Both the position numbers and the translations under genes were made by a program. Shown piece by piece: positions 1 to 10,604 of a stretch of 64,000 nucleotides of DNA; within the stretch, counting starts at the first letter, position 1, and every line of letters begins with the position of its first letter. The notes beneath the pieces were generated by a model that saw nothing but the letters and a program-made list of their open reading frames with translations, was not told where the DNA came from and searched no databases. Location of the stretch: the NCBI RefSeq assembly GCF_035222275.1, contig NC_085881.1, positions 558,001-622,000 on the forward strand, written 5' to 3'. This DNA comes from Podospora bellae-mahoneyi (taxonomy: Eukaryota > Ascomycota > Sordariomycetes > Sordariales > Podosporaceae).

Positions 1-1555
1 AGAACTTGACGGCATTCTTCATGACTGGTCGTCTTGCACCCTCACCAAGCTGCTCCTCCAGGCGAGCGGCCGCAATCCACAGCTCGTGGGAGTTGGGGAG
101 CTTCTTGACGGCCTTGTTGAGCACCTTGCGAGCATTCTCCGGGGTCTCTAAATGTGCCAGTCTCAGCCACAAGTCGAGTGATTCGGGGATAAGCTCAGTG
201 GCCTTGGCTAGCAAAATGCGGGCATCTTCCACATCTTCTTCCAGGTTCACCGCATGAATCCATAAAGCCTCGGATTGTGGGTTATGATCCAGCGCCTTCC
301 GGATCACCTTCTTCCGTGATCTTTGGTCATTCTCCAGTTTCATGGCTGCCACCCAGAGCTTCACCGACTTTGGGTTGTTGCGGATAGCTTCAGCCGCAAT
401 AATCTTGGCATTGTGAGTGTCGTTGATGTTGATATTCTCAAGCCAGATATCCTCATTCTTGGGGCAATGCTGGCACCCAGCCGCAATCAACTTGCGGGCG
501 GCACCCGGTTTCCCTGCTGTCATCTCCAATCTTGCCGCAGCCATCCAACTGGACGCCTGTTTGGGGTTTGAGTCTACAGCAGACTTCAACATCTTTCTGA
601 ACTGCTCAATATCACCGATACTCTGCTCTGCACCTTGGGTGCCGGCTAGTGAGGTCAAGTAACCCCTCGGATCCAGACTCGTGGCGCTACCTGCCGTAGC
701 AAGCCCGCTGGTTTGCGATGTCTGCTCAAGTCTTGCCTTCAACACCTTGTCGCGGGCGGCACCGATCTTTGCAAAATCCGTCGTCGTTTCGGTTCCTCCG
801 GGAGTAGCGCTGGTAGCAGTCCCATCGTCCGCAACTGTCGTGCCAAACTGACCCTGGTCTCTCGCAGCAGCTAGCACGCTGTCGGGCACAGCATAGAATC
901 TCTCCATCCTCGCTTGTCGTGCCCTCTTGGTCTTGCCGGTGGCATCCTTTGCCTCGGGTATGTTCGCCCAATCTTCGTCGGTGAGCTCGGCCAATTTTCT
1001 CTTGAGCCCGGCAAACTGCTGCTGAATCTTTGGGTTCTGTCGCTCGTATTCTTCTCGTTCGGCTTTTTCTCGTGCTTCCCTGTTCGCAAAAAGTAGACCG
1101 TTGGTATTTCGTTCTCCATTCATCTAAGGGTATAAGACGATAAACCGAGTGCTTTTGGGTGTACGTGTGGGAAGGAAAGCGCTGGGTTAGACTTGAAAAG
1201 GGGAGAGTACTAACCTTTGCTTTCTCCTCCTGCTTGCCATCTTCTCGTCTATATCTTCCCAGATCTTGTCTGCCTCTTCATCCTCCTTATCATAGAAACC
1301 GCCGGCAAACAGGCCAACCTCGTTGTCTGGATCCTGATATCGAGCGGCGTCATCGTTGTCATCATCTTTCGCATTGTCGCCGCCGAGTCCCAATTGCGCT
1401 GTCCTCTTTGCGACGGCAGCCTTGATTTGATCTTCGCTGGGACCTTCTCGCGCCGGACCCAAGTCAGATCTGGTGGTAAAGCCAGTAGCACCACGCCCGA
1501 GACCAGCTACGTAGTTCTCGGGCGCGGGCATGCTAAGGAAGTCCCTCCGTGACAT
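1..1555 (-). CDS. prp6: Pre-mRNA splicing factor Prp6 (tri-snRNP bridging protein), 5' part, runs off the left edge
   Basis: Seen: ATG at 1555; exon 1 is 1555-1215, intron 1214-1080 (GTTAGT donor, AACAG acceptor), and exon 2 stays open from 1079 to the window edge. The N-terminus (SRRDFLSMPAPENYVAGLGR) is the PRP1_N signature of Prp6/PRPF6. After a charged linker with Glu/Arg-rich helix come repeated W-x(3)-A-x-L-E blocks with LW and PxS turns, i.e. HAT (half-a-TPR) repeats. Known: Prp6 bridges U5 and U4/U6 snRNPs in the nucleus. The C-terminal HAT repeats lie outside the window. The gene is divergent from the Osh3-like gene, with a telomere-like motif about 250 bp upstream of its start. Identification is firm; only the C-terminal extent is unknown. 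Confidence 0.95.
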
Positions 1556-2930
1556 TGTGGCGGCTGTTTATCGATCGCGATGTGGATGATGATGTCGTCT
1601 TCTATGAAGAATCTTTATTCATGCGCCTGCAATGGTTGGCGGTCACCGTGGCCGGGGGCGCGAATCAATGGTGGTGAACTGGTAACTTTTTGTTGCATGG
1701 ATTATCAGTTGTCGCGCCAGGCACGAGCGAGCTTCGGAAGTCAAGCAATGCTGCACGCCAAGCTTTGAAGGAAAATAAGTGGGACATGCATCTGCTTTGG
1801 GTTAGGGTGAGGGCTAGGGTTAGGGTTCGGTCTCTAGCCGCATCATTCAAAGTTTTGGACAACTCTTGTATAAGGTGTTGAAATCATTAACATAAATTCG
1901 TAGAATTTTGGAAACTGATAGGCTGGAACGATCCTCTATCACAAGGTCAGTTAAACCTGTCCCGTGTGAAAAAGAGTGTTCCTACAACTTCAAGATGCTG
2001 ATTGTGTAACCGAGGCAGCCCAGCCTTCTGTGTCCTTGTACACATAAGCCAAGATGCGAGTAAGACTCCAACTAATGCAGTTGGGCATATCCTGTTGCTA
2101 TGGCTTGGCTGAGGAATCTGGGTGCTGCCTAGGATTAGTCTGGGAGGCCGCGTCATAAAGCTTCGGGGCTGGCAAAAGAAGTTTACGAGGTGTAAGTGAG
2201 CTAATGGTAAGGCACTTGCTGGGCAGACTCTTGAGACTCAGCTTCCAGATCTTACTGTCAAGTTTTGACACTGGGAAATACATATGAAATAGTAGCAGGA
2301 AATATACAACTCGTGGACATCATGGTCCCATGCACCAACGGCCGCCTTCGTGACTCCGAACCCGAGGAAGCCGTTTTAAAACCCCGGGGGTTGGCCCATG
2401 GTGGTTGCTGTTATACTGTAGGGCTGACGGGTGAGCGCTTAGGGGGGGAGCAAAAGGGTGGGTTAGGGGTGGCTGGCAACTGAGCGGGCATTGGACAATT
2501 GACGGGAGAATCTGGGCAAAAGACACAGCCGCAATGTCTACCAAAAAAAACAACAGCCACATGCCCCCATCTGCCCCCCCATCTGTCTCCAGTTGTCCCC
2601 GTCATAGTTAATTACCTTATTAGCGGCGCTCTCCCTAGCCGACTTGTACGGATTTACTTTTAGAAGCTCAAAACATCTCGACGTCGATTAAAACTCCTCG
2701 CGCAAGCGCCCCCTACCCAAAAACTCGTTCTGTGTCGCTTGCCTGGCGGGCCTTCTTTAGCGGGGCATCGGATCGGTCAATGAGACATCACCCCGTCGCC
2801 GCATGAACCTCTGTGACGTCGGCACTCCACGAACACCACCAGAGTTGAACCTCGACCAACCTTCGGACGAAGCCGTGTAATCACCCAGACTAGCACTAGC
2901 CGACGGGCAAAGCGCACTTGAGCGCACACC
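1556..2930. other. Divergent intergenic region, Prp6 / Osh3-like
   Basis: This is the shared 5' region of two divergent genes. It holds a degenerate TTAGGG array (1802-1825, listed separately) and pyrimidine-rich stretches around 2570-2600 and 2700-2720 that may lie in the 5' UTR of the Osh3-like gene. I see no coding exon with recognisable homology. Confidence 0.6.
1802..1825. repeat. Short interstitial telomere-like array (telobox-like)
   Basis: Four head-to-tail hexamers in phase: TTAGGG, TGAGGG, CTAGGG, TTAGGG. Two are exact copies of the fungal telomere unit and two carry one change. On the coding strand of Prp6 the motif reads as CCCTAA units 247-270 bp upstream of its ATG. It is too short to be a chromosome-end relic of any size; a protein-binding promoter element (telobox) is an alternative. 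Confidence 0.7.
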
Positions 2931-5900
2931 ATGGCAGGCATTGAGCAATTGGAAATCCACAGCAAGGTATGTCCGTTCTGCCTACGGCATTTGTCAAAGT
3001 TGCCGCTCCTCATGGACCTGACGCGCCTTGCACTAGCTATTCCATATATGCTGACAGTTTGTCTTGTATCGCGAAATAGGCCTACATTGTACGATGGGTC
3101 AAAGTAGATGTTGGCCACACCATCTCCTGGAGCGTGCAACCTCACAAGAAGTCCATGTAATACCTCAGCCCAATGATGCCCCAATTGTCAGCCTGAGGCT
3201 TAAACTGATCTAATCTTTTCACCTAGTAACTTTGGCATTGTTAAGCACCCCGGGACCGGCGAAACGAATCTGACCTCCTTGGCCGACGATGCAGGGCTTG
3301 CCGATCAACACACCGAAGGCGTCGCCGAATCGAAACCCGGTCTCTTTGCGAAAAGGGACGCTAGTACCGCCCAAGATCAGCTCGCCAAAAAGGGCTTTAT
3401 ACCGATACACTGGCATGGAAAATGCGAAGCAGACAAGGTCTCGGTCGGCACCTACGATGTTACACAGGCTGGCATGTTTGGCCTTGTTTTTGACAATACC
3501 TTCTCGAAGCAAACATCCAAGACGGCGACATTCGTCCTTCTAACATATCCGACCGGCGCCCCTCCACAGACTGCACGAAATCTACCCAATCTACAGGCGG
3601 GACCTCTTGCCAGCGCGAGTAGGACGAGCTTGGGCAAGCATGGCAGCCCCCGGCTCGGCGCTGCTGCCTCGGAATCCGTCGACAGTCTACCCAGCCACAC
3701 CCGAGGACGCGCATTGTCCACAGCTACCGCTGCCGGTAAGAGTGAGAGCGGCGTGTCTAGCTCCTACCATGTTGGCGTCCTGCTCAAGAGGAGGCGCAAG
3801 AAGGGGCAGGGCTACGCCAAGCGTTTCTTCTCTCTGGACTATACGACTTGTACTCTGTCTTACTATCATAACCGCAACTCCTCGGCTCTTAGGGGGGCTA
3901 TTCCGCTTAGCTTGGCTGCGGTCGCAGCGGACGAGAGGAGACGCGAGATTACCATTGACTCTGGAGCTGAGGTATGGCACTTGAAAGCATCGAATGCCAA
4001 GGAATTCAGCGATTGGGCACGGGCGCTGGAACGGGCAAGCAAGATTGCTCGGGGGGTGGAATTGCCTGTCACTCAACCAGTGTCCTCGGAAAGTCAGGGG
4101 GGAGTTGCACCGGTACCTCAGATCACCATTCCGAACAGCGCGCAAGACGAGGAGAGGGAGTGGAGGCAAGTTGAATCTCTGGTCAGCAGGATGGTAGGCA
4201 CCAGAGATGCTCTCCGGCGCCTGGTAAAGGATATGGCTGCGGAAAAGCAGCCACCTAGCGGCCATGGATACCTTTCTCCAAGCACTCCTACACTTCCAGA
4301 GGAGACCGAAGGTTATTTCGGCCCGCCGACAACCGCATCAGCAGCAGATAAAAAGTCTTTCTGGAAGCGCAAGGCTAGCGGCGCCGCGTCTCCTCTCACC
4401 CCCCAGTCTTTCCAGACAGCTGCCAGTTCCTCGTTGACAATACCAGCATCGGGCCATAGCACCCCAACACAAAATGGGTTCAAGAAACAATATGGTGCTC
4501 TCCAGCAGGAAGGGCCAAATACTCTGGAGAATTGCACCGCGCTGTTGAGCGATCTGGATTCAGTCGTGATGGAGTTCTCGACTCTTCTCGCCACCAGCAA
4601 ACGGCGACGGTTGCCTGCACAATTATCTGCTCAGCCAAGAGCAAGCATTGAGTCGTCCGCTTCAACGGTCGACGAGTTCTTTGATGCTGAAGCCGGTGAT
4701 GCGGACAGGTCGACAAACCAGCTGATGATCATCGAGCACCATAGTGAGGATGATACCCAGGCATCAGATGTTGAGGAATCGATCCACGAGTCCTCGTCTG
4801 TCTCTTCGATTGAAGATGAAGACGACTATGCTCAGAACGCAGAGGGTGGTGTCAACCTGTTCCCACCAAAACCCAAATCATTGATCCCCCTTCCAATCAC
4901 GGAACCAGTCACCAGACGCAAGACGATCCCGCCAGCCAAGGTAGCGCCCCCAAGTTTGATCGCGTTCGTCCGCAAGAACGTCGGCAAGGATCTTAGCACG
5001 ATCAGCATGCCTGTTTCTGCCAACGAGCCGACGTCGTTGCTCCACCGCGTTTCTGAACAGCTCGAGTACGCTCAGCTTTTGGATGCGGCGGCTAAGCATC
5101 CTGACCCCAAGGACAGGTTGTTGTACATGACTGCATTTGCGATCTCTGGGTTCAGCAACACCAGGGCAAAGGAGAGGTCGATTCGCAAGCCCTTTAACCC
5201 ACTCCTTGGTGAAACCTTTGAGCTTGTCCGTTCCGAGGCAGAAGTGCCTGGTGGTTTCAGGCTTCTTGTCGAGAAGATCACTCATCGTCCTGTCCGGTTG
5301 GCTATGCAAGCTGATAGTGCGCTGTGGTCTTTCTCTCAGTTCCCGGCTCCGTCCCAGAAGTTTTGGGGTAAATCTGCCGAGATTACCACTGAAGGCCGGG
5401 TAAGGGTTAGCTTGCGTTTGCCGGACGGCACAGACGAGCACTACAGCTGGACCATTGCCACTGTTTTCTTGCGCAACGTGGTCATGGGTGAGAAGTACGT
5501 CGAGCCGGTGGGGAGCATGAACGTGAACAATGATACGACCGGGGCCAAGGCTGTCATTGAGTTTGTAGCAAAGGGTGTTTTCGGCGGCAGGGGAGAAGAG
5601 GTCAAGGTGGAGACGTACGGCCCCAATGGCAGCAGATTGGGTGCTGGGTTGGCGGGCACTTGGACCAACGGGCTGAAAGTCGTGCCAGGAAACAAGGAAA
5701 TCTGGAAGCCGGGGCAGTTGGTCGAGAACGCGGTGAATACCTATGGTATGACTACCTTTGCCGCCAGTCTGAACGAGATCACGCCGATTGAAAAGGGGAA
5801 GCTGCCGCCTACGGATACGAGGTTGAGGCCTGATCAGAGGTTTGCGGAGCAAGGGGATTTGGACCAGGCGGAGGAGTGGAAGGTGAAGCTGGAGGAGGCG

Positions 5901-6084
5901 CAGAGGGTGAGGAGACGGGTGTTGGAGGAGAGTGGGGAGGAGTATAAGCCCAAGTGGTTTGTCAAGGTTGCCGGGGGGGGCAAGGGGGGAGGAGGTGTGG
6001 AAGTTGAAGGGAGGGAAGGACGGGTATTGGGAGGAGAGGGCTAGGGGGAAGTGGGAAGGGGTGGTGGATATTTTTGCTGGGTAG
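2931..6084 (+). CDS. Oxysterol-binding-protein-related protein, Osh3 type (GOLD-PH-ORD), with apparent frameshift near the 3' end
   Basis: Exons 2931-2966, 3080-3156 and 3227 onward. In frame as written the protein is 976 aa, ending at a TAG at 6042-6044. Domains in order: GOLD-like N-terminus (about 1-110, with SWSVQPHKKSINFGI), PH domain (about 215-310), FFAT-like motif EFFDAEA at about 521-527 in an acidic setting, and the ORD lipid-transfer domain (about 615 on). The usual EQVSHHPP fingerprint reads EKITHRPV near residue 720. Known: Osh3-type proteins act at ER contact sites through VAP binding and carry PI4P. Oddity: past two G runs (5973-5980 and 5984-5989) the ORP-like tail GYWEERARGKWEGVVDIF continues in the next frame to a TAG at 6082-6084, so the sequence has one base too many or the gene is really shifted. 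The start is chosen because GOLD homology begins there. Confidence 0.93.
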
Positions 6085-8538
6085 TTTTTTTTTCTTTGAG
6101 GAGACAAGCTGAAGTGGGTTTTGGATGATGGGAATACCGAATAGACTTTTGGGTGGTGTTTTTGTGGTAGGATTTCTCTCTTCTCTGTACTCTTAGCAGG
6201 CAGGTGTTTATGTGTCAATTCAAGGAAGTATTGAATGTTCAAAACCAAGTCCGCGCAGCGTGGAGGAGCAGGTTTCTTTTGGGGGTTAGGGTTGTAGGTA
6301 GCTCCCGGATCTTTCGCCATTCGCATTTTCAGCACTTCGCAAAGCTAGAATCATGGATTGCTCATAAGGTATGACGGTTAGCACATTTATGACTGTCTCC
6401 GATGGAAAAGTTGGTTTTGGAATCTAGTACGTCCATAGAAGGAATTTTGTGGGTGTTGGTTGTGTCTAAGTATGGTTAGTCCTATGTGAACAATTGAATA
6501 CCTACCTTTCCAGGTTGTAGCCGTCCTCACCTTCAAAGATTCAATCATAGCAAACATTAGCCTTTTAACATGATCAAGTTTTGTTTTGATATCCGTCTCG
6601 ACGAAATCGGTATCCTCTCAAAATCCGGTATGAGAATACATCTTGGCTACCTACATCTCCCCTCATTGGCGAACCCGAACCCCCTCAGCTAGGTGGCTCC
6701 TCTTTTCCCATCCGGCCACTCACCCCTGAAGTAAATAATTCCGCGGCCTCGTGATTCGATCCTCCCCTCCCATCCCTCCATCATACCTATTCACCCTCAA
6801 ACTTCCCACGTCTGTCTGTCTGGGTGGTAGTCTGGCACGTGGCCAGTCTCTCATGTAAGGCAAGTGCATGGTACTTCATCACATTCCCTTCTCCCACCCC
6901 CCCACCCCACACACACATACAATGTACAACCCGCGACACTCTCCTAAACTCAACAACGAAAAAGCATGGGGGTTAGTCTTACTTTCTTTTCTTTTTCTTT
7001 CTTTACTGACGACATGAGGCTATAAAGAATCCTTTGTGTGTGGGGGTTGCCATGCAGAAGGGATGTTGATATGCATGGGCTCGGGAATCGGTAGAGAGTC
7101 GACAAGCTTTGTTGATGTTGGTTGTTTCCTGCTCTGCTACCTACTAACGGGAGTTATAATACAGATACCACGTATATAATCCACATTGTATCCCACCACT
7201 TCTTATCTTTTGCCCACCTCGAGAGAGCACGCCTATACGAGCGAGCCACCCCCACCCCGCGGTCTTTCTCACGTTGTCACATGTTCGCTATGTGTATGTT
7301 GAATGGCTCCATTTAAAGATCGAGTGTAAATTCTTCCACAAATGTTGAAGCGTGGGAAATGTATGCAGGATAGTTGGCGATGAAATCAACGTCGAGTTAT
7401 CCCAGAGGTGGTGGTGTAAGTTAGTAGTCAAAAGAAAATGGACGATTCAAAGTACCCATTTCTTTCTTTTCAAACTTTTGTGTGCTCCTTGGGCCGGGGG
7501 GCTCTTCCAAAATTCCATTTCCCCTTTTCGGCCGGACCCATCTCTGAGTTCGTGTTGTATGGCCAGCCAAGTAGCGTAAAGCCGGGCAATGGTTGCACCA
7601 GCCCTCACAAGGCTCCTGACCCTAGTTCGTCCACTGATCTGATCTTAACGGCTCGGTATATTATTTTGAATGCAAAATGCAGCTCTCCACCCCCATCTGT
7701 ACCCCTCAGATACTTCTCGACGAGGCCTCATATCGTCCCGTCAAGTCATCAATAGCTTCGTTTGAGATGCACACACCTCTCCGCATCCTGCATTGGACGA
7801 CCGATCTTGCCATTTTTTAACCCGAGGGGAATGTACAACAGCAGTCCGAGACAGGATCAACTGTGGGGGCCCTTCATTCTTGGTCATAGATGGCGGGAGC
7901 AGTCCGAGGAACGCGCGCAGAAAATCGCACTTTGCTCGCTTGTGGACAATGGCTCCATGCAAATACTGCATCTCACGAGGGGGCCGCAGACGCAGGAAGC
8001 CATCCAGATGCTCTGCAACCATAACAAATATGGCTCAACGTGCCAGAGCCTAACAAGTCGGGCAACGGCACCCCTCCAACCCGCATGCTGAAATTGGGGT
8101 CGTCTCGCACAATGGAACGGCGGGTTCTGTCTCCATGCACATTCCTTCAGAGCCTCGTCTACCATGTGGTCGTCCAGCTGAGATGTGCTTCTCAGGTAGG
8201 TATATGATGGAGAAGGATGGCGAGTGGCACAAAAGCTGTCGAACCTTTCTGTATATAAACATATTACTTGATGATTAGCTGAAGCCGGGACGTGATCCTT
8301 GCCCTCATCCCGTCCCCTTTCCATTTCCCCCCTTTTCCTATTTCACTGCACTTCACTCGAGCACCCTCAGATGGGCAATAGAAACGCATCCAGTGCAGAT
8401 TTGTTGCACCTGCAACCACATTCACATGCAGGCGACGTGTCTCTGCATCTAAATTGCATCCATGATACCAGTTTGAAACCTTTTGGGCCAATTGAGTGCT
8501 TGCTCAGGGATGATCCGCGTAATGTTTGTCATCTCCAA
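6085..8538. other. Long gene-free stretch between two converging genes
   Basis: About 2.45 kb lies between the 3' ends of the Osh3-like gene and the F-box gene, far more than two 3' UTRs need. It holds a CT tract (about 6974-6997), short ORFs of 75-146 codons on both strands with no family I recognise, and no repeat or transposon signature I can name. It could hold a non-coding RNA or a decayed gene, but the sequence alone does not show this. Confidence 0.4.
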
Positions 8539-10604
8539 CTATCGAGCGAAGTGGAAACCTGAGCCAAGTTGATGATACAATGCAGGTTCAACTTTTTTCC
8601 AGCGGCTATCCTGGTTGGTCTCCGAAGATGATGTCGAGTCTGTGCTGCCGGCACGTAGGAATGGACTCGGCGACTTGCTAGGGTAGCTCCAGGTGAACTC
8701 CTTGCCTTTTCCTTTCTCCTGGAAGGGTATTATCCCCGAGTCAGAGACGTCACTGTGCCCTTCCATGATGTGTTCAACAGGTGGTACGCTCAGAGAGGGC
8801 CGATAGTCGGAATAGGACAATGTCCCATCCAGGTGAATAGAAGGGTCCCAAGAGACAAACACCAGGGCATTGATGCCTCCGGGGGAATCGCTACCTGTGG
8901 AATAGACCAAGGAGCGTTCATCCCATGCCCCTCGAATGTTGCCGGTAAAGCCATCCGGATTCAGTACGGCGTACAAATCGAGGAGCACAGGATCTGGATT
9001 GGAAATGTCTGGCTCAGCAGGCCAGGAAACAACATCTTTGTGCCTGTAAAGATCATTTACTTCCTGGTCAAGTGCATCTTGGGCGCTGTAGTCTTGTGCT
9101 ACGGGCGAAATTTGCCGTTCGTCCCGCTGCCCCAGGCTAGAGGTACCCCTGGGCCGTCGTGAACTTCCTCGGAAGCGGATTCGTTGATCATTAGGATCCG
9201 TGGAGGTGGGGTCGTCCACCACGTCCAAAAATGTTTGACATGCTGAATAATAGCAGCGAATAGGGCTCTTGCTGATCGCGAACATCAGAGACGAGGCGTT
9301 GTCGTCCCCCGGATGTACAAAATGGGGATCTCGTGATGGTGGTGCCGTGTACTCGGTGTGCTGCAGTTTGGGATTCATGGTCTCGGGTGATGCTGCACTA
9401 GGGCTCCCAAATGATGAGGCTCGGCCATTTGTTGCTCGAGCGACGTCGGAAGTGGCCTCGTCGAAGTTTACCACAGTGGTGTAGTAAGTGCGTCTAGGCC
9501 AGATGCGCCCTGCAAGCCACTCTTTCCTAGACTCAACCACCTTGAGCTGGCCTGTTGACTCGTCCTTGAACATGCGAAGGAGGTACCACCTGTCATCGAT
9601 CACACCCTCATGCTGATTCCTTCTAAAGATTGGTGGGTTCGGTGACTCCCATTTCTGAAGGCCCTCTCTTGTGACCGGGAACCTGAAGCAGGTATAATGT
9701 GAGATCCAATCAACCTCTTCCACCTCCAGAGCGGCTTGGTTTGAGATGCCATAGAACCAGCCATCAAAGATCTCAAAACAAACTGTCGAGCCCACATCCA
9801 CACCCATGACATCCTGTATCTCGAGTTTGTCACTCAGCCATCTGCGAGCACTCAAGTCGAAACCCCAGATGACCCAGTACCGGTACAGGTCCCTGCCGAT
9901 CTCGGAATTGGTGCCATAGTAAAGAAAGTTGTTGTCGTTGCGTACGAAAATCTTGGTAGTCGAGGCGACTTGGCGGACGGTAACCACCTGGCCAGTACAC
10001 ACGTTGAAGGCCAGAAGCCAGCTGACTTGCTCTTGGTTTGGCTTGGCGTGTGTGTACAAGCAAGAAACAATATCGTGGGCGTAGTGCAGTACCCGGACCT
10101 TGTACCTGCGGGTCATTCTAGACTCGGGAAGGGCCACGTGAAGAAGGGAGCGGATATTGATGACGGTCTCCTGTGTTGCTGAACCGTGAAGATCCAGGAT
10201 CCGAATCTCACGCTTGCGAATATAGCACAGTATGCCATTCTCGTAAAGCCATGTTTCCGCGTGGGCGACGACTCTCACAAGATAGGGAGACACAGACGAA
10301 GTGGCAGCTTGGCGCTTGATCAGCCTCCGCAGCTGTTGGGGCCAACGCTGAGTTAGTCTCGCGCTGCTTGCCTCCAAGCTGTAGGGGGCCTTTGTCTACG
10401 CCACCGTCAGCGTCATCTTTTCCGTGTTTTTTCTCCAATCACGACAATACAAGTACTCACCTCAAGGATTCGCTTGGCAATGCAGTATTCCAGGGTCAAA
10501 TACTGCATCCGCTTGCAGGTGAGACTGAGATTGCCGACGTCGAGCAAATCCAGATACTCAATAATAAATGAGACCAGCTCGTATGGAAGCTTGACCAGCG
10601 ACAT
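8539..10604 (-). CDS. F-box domain protein
   Basis: Exon 1 is 10604-10461 (48 codons), the intron 10460-10390 (71 nt, GTGAGT donor) and exon 2 10389-8539, giving 664 aa. Residues 4-45 form an F-box: KLPYELVSFIIEYLDLLDV followed by a SLTCKRMQYL helix. The next 250 residues contain Trp/Tyr-rich strands like those of fungal F-box proteins, and the last 300 are Ser/Pro/Asp-rich and probably disordered. Known: F-box proteins recruit substrates to SCF (Skp1-cullin) ubiquitin ligases; the substrate cannot be inferred. The start is the ATG at 10604, since the upstream in-frame codon is GTG. The gene is divergent from the MOSC fusion gene across a 3.6-kb gap. Confidence 0.82.

Noticed and set aside
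1802-1825. Telomere or subtelomere end
   Set aside because: Only four hexamers, two degenerate, with conserved housekeeping genes on both sides; this is internal sequence.
4878-6335. 485-codon open frame antisense to the Osh3-like gene
   Set aside because: Same shadow effect; Pro/Leu/His-rich and without any family signal.
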